From the NCBI GenBank assembly GCA_021613535.1, contig CP075497.1, forward strand, positions 7,192,001 to 7,256,000: a stretch of DNA of 64,000 nt, in the 5' to 3' direction. The notes below the pieces were generated by a model that worked only from the letters and a program-made list of their open reading frames with translations, did no database searches and had not been told where the DNA came from. This stretch comes from Adineta vaga (Eukaryota > Rotifera). Below, one piece after another: positions 58,401 to 64,000 of this stretch. The number at the start of each line of letters is the position of its first letter. Positions within the stretch are counted from its first letter, which is position 1. Position numbers and translations under genes: made by a program.

Positions 58401-59001
58401 CTAGTACAATGACCTAATCGGTAAATTACGTAGGTATCTATACTAAATTGCTCTACACTATATAATTACAGAAATCTTCATCGCTTTGTGAACTAACTTT
58501 TCCTATTGATTAGTTATATTTTGATTCAAACAGATAATTTCTTTTTCTCATTAAACCTACATTCTTTTTATATCATGCAAGAATTATATACCTGAATAAC
58601 TAAGAAGCCGAACGAGATAAGAAAGAAAAAATTAGAATTACTATCTCAGACACCACAAGGTAAAAACAATTTATAAGATATTACTCAGGAAACTATTGTG
58701 TTTAAAGGGGAATAAAATAATTAATGTCTCATGACGAATACAATTAGCTATGGAAGGAAGATTCTTAAAAAAGAACGTAGAAAAACAACAAAACCAAGAT
58801 TATCTTAATCTGGTATGTAATAGTAATGATTTACAAGTGAATGATGATTTTAATCTACTCAAATGACACCCTTCTTCTTTAACTAATCACTTATGCTTAT
58901 CAAAGACAAAACAATATTTACCCGTAAAATTGCACTCGTTTGACTGTAGTCGGTTGATGATGATGAGATAGGGAAACTCTTGGCATGCCTGCCGTTGTCA
59001 T
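55451..59001 (-). CDS. RGK-type Ras-like GTPase with long N-terminus
   Basis: Small-GTPase domain of the RGK (Rad/Gem/Rem) type, which in animals inhibits voltage-gated calcium channels and affects the cytoskeleton. Minus-strand exons 59001-58922, 58254-57413, 57273-57171, 57116-56668, 56188-56106, 56047-55843 and 55785-55451 give 698 aa, more than twice the usual ~300. The N-terminal ~440 residues are Ser/Pro-rich with a polyQ run. The P-loop is GMSGTGKCS (about 463-471), with Cys where Ras proteins have Ser/Thr. The switch-2 region lacks DxxGQ, reading TIDVDQ, as in RGK proteins. NKSDL is G4, and FVETSAAINDKVDDLLAGTL is the RGK-like G5 region. The C-terminus is basic (TKFFNVFRKKP) with no CaaX box, typical of RGK membrane targeting. 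Exon 1 is separated by a 667-bp intron. Confidence 0.83.
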
Positions 59002-62000
59002 TGTACAGATTTGCTCAAGTTACTCTTTGTATTTTCTCACTTACAAATACAAATATTGATCACACATCTGTCAGAAGACAAATGAACTATCCTCGTTTGA
59101 AAATGTATATCGGATAAAGAAACGTATATGTTACGTCGACATATATATATATATATATACCGTAAAAATAAAAAATGTAAGAGAACAATCTGTCGCGGTA
59201 TAAATTATATATATTTTTCTTCGAGAAATTTGTTTTCATCCGGCATGTGAAAAAAGAAAAAGAAGAAGAAGAAGAAGAAGGAAATAAAAGAAGCAAGAAG
59301 CTTAACAAACAAGAATAGATACAGAAAATTTTCAAATAAGAAAATAATTCTTAAGTTCAGGGACACTTAAGTAAAAAATTACAGACTGGAATAAAATAAA
59401 ATGTTTTTTGTTATGATCAATTATGTGCTTCAACTGAACTACAATTAGAAAACATCGAATTTTATGAATCATACTATCTAGCTTAATAACAAAAACAATC
59501 AGGAAATAAAACGATAGAAATCTTGGCTAAACAATTGATTATCTATTTTTTATCATCTATGAACATTCTTCTACGCGATGAGAATAGTTTTATTGCTTTT
59601 ATATCGATAGATATTGAGTAAATCATTCCTTTCAAATCTCTATTCTCATTGATGACATTTTTCCATGATTATAAGATGAAAACATAGATGATAATAACCT
59701 TATTAATTAGGGGGGAAAAATGAATAAAACAAATTTGTCTTCAGGTTAGATTATCTTTAGAAAAAGTAAAGAATAAATTCAAAATGAAGCAAGAATATTT
59801 ATTTTATATAAAATATTTTCTACGCAGTTTGAATACATGATAAATAATAGACGTAAAACTATTTTTATCATTTAATTCCATTGAAAACTAGAAGTCTATG
59901 TAAAATAGAAACTAATCTAAAGTACATGTAGATCATTTGTTAGAATAGAATAAGATAAAGATAGTTTAATAGATCAATAGTATTTGTATAGCACATGTTG
60001 TTTTTTTATTTCTGTCTACTTATTTAATTTCTCCGTTCATTTACGTTGATGAGAATATTTGATCGATTTTAATGTATAGAAAAAGAAGCTCGTGATGTAC
60101 TTCTGATAATTATCATTATATTATCAATAACAAAATTTGATTCTTTAGTAATCCTGTCGGCTAATGATTATTCCACATTTAACAAAATAAAGCATAGGTA
60201 ATATCGATTCAATAGGTCGCTTCCACTGAATTAACTATTCTGTCTGTCTATAATGTTGACATATAAATTCACCTTTGAACCGACGAAAAATTGTCATAAA
60301 AGATAGTGAACAATCGATAACAGGTCTCATCTACGTCAGCAATAGTAAAGAAGTTCATCTCCAATACTACCCAGTAAATTCTATAACGAAATATATAGAT
60401 GCTTTTTTCGGTTTTTTTTGTAACGACTAATAGTGAAAAGATTCTAGTCTTTAAATCTATTGATAAACGATAATACAAACACCTCCAACATACCACGTAT
60501 TTTCTGTATGTAGATATTAGGTATTAATTCTGGCTATTGTAGATGATATAATGAGAGCAAACCGCGTGCGAAGTATTAATGATTAGAATAGTACAGACAG
60601 ACGTGTTATTCCTACTCATAATAGAATATTCATTTAGACTCAATGTTCGCTTACCACTTTGTACTTAGACCCGTGGGAGTTCAGTTACGTCTGAGCGCGT
60701 GACAAATGGCAAGCTTGCATTCACAGAAATGCTTTAATGAGCATAAATTCATATTTATTATACTAAATAAACGTTCATCTCATATTACAGTACAATAAAA
60801 ACTCCCTTTCTTTCAATTACGAGAAACGGTTTTTTGTACTAATAGATGCAAAAGAAAAACAAGCTATTTATAATCGAAAGTTCTTTTTTTCACAGTTCGA
60901 TGCTATTCTCTGTATCATTTTTATCATGACATTCATAACAAAATCAGAAGTATGCTTTCCGAAATGAAATTACTATTAGCGAGATATTTCTCTCTTCCGA
61001 AGAGTGCATATCGATAGTTTGATAAACAAAAATAAGTAGGAAGATAACCTATGGGTTTTTCTTAGGAAAAATCTTTCTAGATAAAGAAAACCTACCGAGA
61101 ATATATTATTGAAAGAAGTACAAATGATACTGCAGAGCCATTATATAATTTCAATAGAATTCCTTGAGAGAAAAAGCTGACTTGCATTGCTAATGAACCT
61201 TTAGATGTTTCTTTCTTAAATATAATCTACATACAATTGATCAACTCCTTATTTTTATGACTAATACAATAGATTGTTTGATGCCTTGTTTAATACTCTT
61301 ATCTATGTGACAGAAAAACAAATTAATTAACTAGAGACATACATAATTCTATAAGTATATAGCCGACAGAAATACTCTTAGCTTTCTTTTGTTTTACATT
61401 CTTATTTAACAAAATTCTTTTATCAGATAAGTGTCCAGATATAGCTGGAGGATTGATCAGATAATATGTTCTTCTATAATTCTATTATTTTTCGAAGAAA
61501 ACAAAGACTGATGATCTGATTCGGAATATTTCTATTTATATCTATCAAAAGCATCTTATCTTTCATTGAAATCCTTCTAGAATTCCTTTTTAATAATCGA
61601 AAGATCTATTCAATACAAATAATAGAACGACATTCTATTCTATCTATTGCCTTGACAGCTTCGTTAATTTTCTTGATGGAAAACTACAGTGTTGTACTTA
61701 AAAGACATCAATATACATTTCATATTAATCAAGTCGAAAAAATGATCTTTCTATTTTGTTTTTTAACTTTAGTCCATAGTATATGAGGAAGAAAATAATC
61801 TCAAGAGATTATCTTTATTTTTCCCTCTTACATGTAATATGATCGATGTTCTCATAATAAATATAAACACATATGTTTAATTATTAGTGTGATCGAGATT
61901 TCTATTCTGAATGAAATCGAATAACGTCGAGATAGGATCGGATTAGCTTATTTCGTGATACTCCTGAGAATGTTTTATTATTGGAATGAAAAGAATTTCC

Positions 62001-63781
62001 AATAGATATATTTTAGTTTCTTTGTCTTCGCATTTCCAATTTATATCGTATAAAGATCGATGCGGATTATAACCAGATAAATAAGTTAAGTCAATTAACA
62101 ATATCTTTTTTTACTATGTAAAAGGAATTTTCTTTTTCTCTCTCTCTCTCTCAAATAATATTTTTGTCTGCTTATACTTATCCATATTGATAGTATATAC
62201 ATAGAGACATCCGTTGTAGAAGCGAAAGGAAAAGAAATCGATGACATAACTATGTGATTGCTAATTCTTTTTTTGATAAATTGTATTTTGAAGAAAAGAG
62301 AAAAGAAAAAACTTGTCGGATCATATTTAAAAATGAGTCAGTAAAAAAAAATGATGATGTCATTTCGTCACTCTGGGGAGTCTTCGTATATTTGTGATGA
62401 AATGATAAATGAAGATAGTTAATCCTAGTGTTTTGTTTCCATAATATCAGTTGATCTGTCAGCAAGAAGTCTTCATCACCTTTTCTATTTCTCTCCTAGA
62501 ATAACCTTGTGAGTTTATCGTAATTGTCGACAAAGAAGAATATTATCATTGATGAATACAAGGATAATCGTTATCGTTTCTGTTCGAACAAAAAAAAAGT
62601 CTAACCGAAGCCAGATGCTACCATATGTACTTATATACTTAGAAATAGATTGACAGAATAACGTTGGTCTCTCGAAAAAGAAATGCACTATTGATCATAC
62701 GAAATTAATGTTTGAATAATTCTTTTTTTCTTTCAGAAATATTTTAATAGAAAAATTAATTCAATGGTTTTCTTACTTGTCTATTTGTACCGGATGATTT
62801 TAATTAAATGATTCGAGGTTGTCGTTGTCTATTTGTATATGCTTCTGTTGGTAGTAGCGCGTGTGCTTAGTGCTACTAAGTTTTAACCTTTTGTCTTCCA
62901 GACGAGTAAGCAGAAGAGAGGCAGAGAGAATGGTTGGTATCGAGACGAGAAGAGGAAAAGAAGACGAGCAAAGAAAAACGAGAGAAAAAGCATGGAATAT
63001 ACATAAGAATAAGGAAAAAGAGAAGGAAAGCTGAAAAACGCAATTTGCTAACCGGCCATTGATTTTTTTCTTCTCTTCTATGCCATCTCTTCTTGTCGCT
63101 ATTCTATCCTACATTGGCCTCCTGCTTTCATTGTTGATAGAATTGTTCATTATCTTCTTCGATAGAATATCTCTACAGGAGTAAATTACTAGGAAAGATC
63201 GATCTAGAAATACCAAAAACAAGAAACCATACAGTCTTTCCTTTATAATTTAATGTGTATTTGGCTCCAACTTATATTGCTTCAAGCATATTTTTATTAT
63301 CGTTCTTCTTTATTTTCCCATTAAGCTTTTGTGATTACAACAATGAACAAACTATATCATGATATTTACACGAAAAAAAAACTGAATCCGTATCGAAAAA
63401 TCACATTGGCATGTTTAATGTTTTTTTTTAAGACCATTGTTTGGAAAAATCGATCAGAACAAAAACTAATAATGGGATTTGCTCTTTTTATCTACATTCT
63501 AGAAGAATAGAATTGTATAACATTCATTTATTCTCTTCGGAACTTAGGCGAAACAATGAACGTTCTATTTCTCATTGCTCAAACGATCAATCATCTGTGC
63601 TTATTTGTTACCATAGAAAAATCAGACGTGTAGGCAGAAAATGTTTGTTATCCATTTATGGCTCGTTACATCCAACAGCAGTAACAGCTGCTTGCCATAT
63701 GATTAAAATGTATCATTAAAATATGAAGACAATAGAAAGAAGAGTCATTTCGTTTGTTAATACGAAAGTTTTTATTGTTCT
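59002..63781. other. 4.8-kb intergenic region, no gene seen
   Basis: Largest gene-free stretch. AT-rich with short microsatellites: (AT) at 59141-59159, AAG units at about 59261-59280, (CT) at about 62134-62152. A small hairpin tagtagc/gctacta lies near 62851-62879. Frames at 59087-59335, 60269-60496, 62250-62465 and 63441-63719 are unsupported. A reverse-strand AATAAA (about 63769-63774) belongs to the gene at the right edge. Confidence 0.5.
59141..59159. repeat. (AT)n microsatellite
   Basis: Nineteen bases of alternating A and T in the RGK upstream region. Confidence 0.9.
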
Positions 63782-64000
63782 TTATAAAGTCGTGTGACTT
63801 CTGACAACATCGACATTGATTGGTAAATCTCTTGATGATACTGATGCTGTCTTTGATCGTGTTGCCTTCGAAGCTTCAACTGTCCATGGATCATAATGAA
63901 TAACAATTGCAGAACGAGCTCGTTCTTCATAAATATTTCTTATATGTTGACGAAATTTAGATGTAGGAATAACTGTATCAGGTGCAATGAGAAATGTTTG
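63782..64000 (-). CDS. Partial CDS, C-terminal 72 aa, unidentified
   Basis: Open frame entering from the right edge and ending at a TAA (63784-63782), with AATAAA just beyond on the same strand. The visible protein contains FLIAPDTVIPTSKFRQHIRN, then EERARSAIVIHYDPW, then a Ser/Thr/Lys-rich tail ending VRSHTTL. Codon use and the clean stop plus poly(A) signal support a real last exon. No family is recognised from this fragment; the tail is polar and probably cytosolic or disordered. Confidence 0.55.
   Translation of the reverse strand, partial: QTFLIAPDTVIPTSKFRQHIRNIYEERARSAIVIHYDPWTVEASKATRSKTASVSSRDLPINVDVVRSHTTL

Noticed and set aside
63441-63719. 92-codon plus-strand frame near the right edge
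   Set aside because: No recognisable domain, patternless composition, lies in AT-rich spacer; no supporting signals.

Overview
The window looks like nuclear DNA of a small invertebrate, most probably a bdelloid rotifer (inference). The sequence is AT-rich. Genes are compact and carry many GT-AG introns of about 45-65 bp. T-rich AG acceptors sit just before many start codons, as expected for spliced-leader trans-splicing, and the proteins are metazoan (RGK GTPase, STRA6, synaptophysin, nuclear receptor, RCAN, Bora). I assembled exon-intron models by hand. In every multi-exon model the splice phases close and the summed exons are divisible by three, but no homology search was possible, so family names rest on motif recognition.

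Layout, left to right. 0.2-5.7 kb (+): front-end fatty-acid/sphingolipid desaturase with a cytochrome b5 domain, an unidentified 418-aa helical protein, and only 98 bp later an HSD17B10-type dehydrogenase, an operon-like pair. 5.9-10.2 kb: a doubtful small minus-strand ORF, a probable neuropeptide precursor, and an intronless rhodopsin-like GPCR. 11-13.2 kb (-): intronless GH35 beta-galactosidase. 14.2-17.4 kb: Bora (-) divergent from V-ATPase proteolipid subunit c (+). 18.7-23.4 kb: an ankyrin/SOCS-box protein (+), calcipressin (-) and a synaptophysin-like protein (-). 26-33.1 kb (+): nuclear receptor, GM2-activator-like lipid-binding protein, tRNA-Ala(TGC), and a C-type-lectin/EGF membrane protein. 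33.7-42.6 kb: STRA6-like transporter (+), PKA catalytic subunit (+), orphan divergent kinase (-). 43.6-45.4 kb: a cluster of small inverted-repeat elements. 45.9-59 kb: FUBP-type KH protein (+), Q-rich orphan (-), M1 aminopeptidase (+), RGK-type GTPase (-). 59-63.8 kb shows no gene, and a partial minus-strand CDS runs off the right edge.

The genes do not form one pathway; this is ordinary mixed euchromatin. The points most worth a second look are an AT-AC intron exactly after the third zinc ligand of the aminopeptidase, the neuropeptide precursor, a FUBP protein that appears to lack KH3, an RGK GTPase with Cys at the Mg2+-binding P-loop position, the orphan kinase, the intronless GH35 enzyme and the non-autonomous element cluster.
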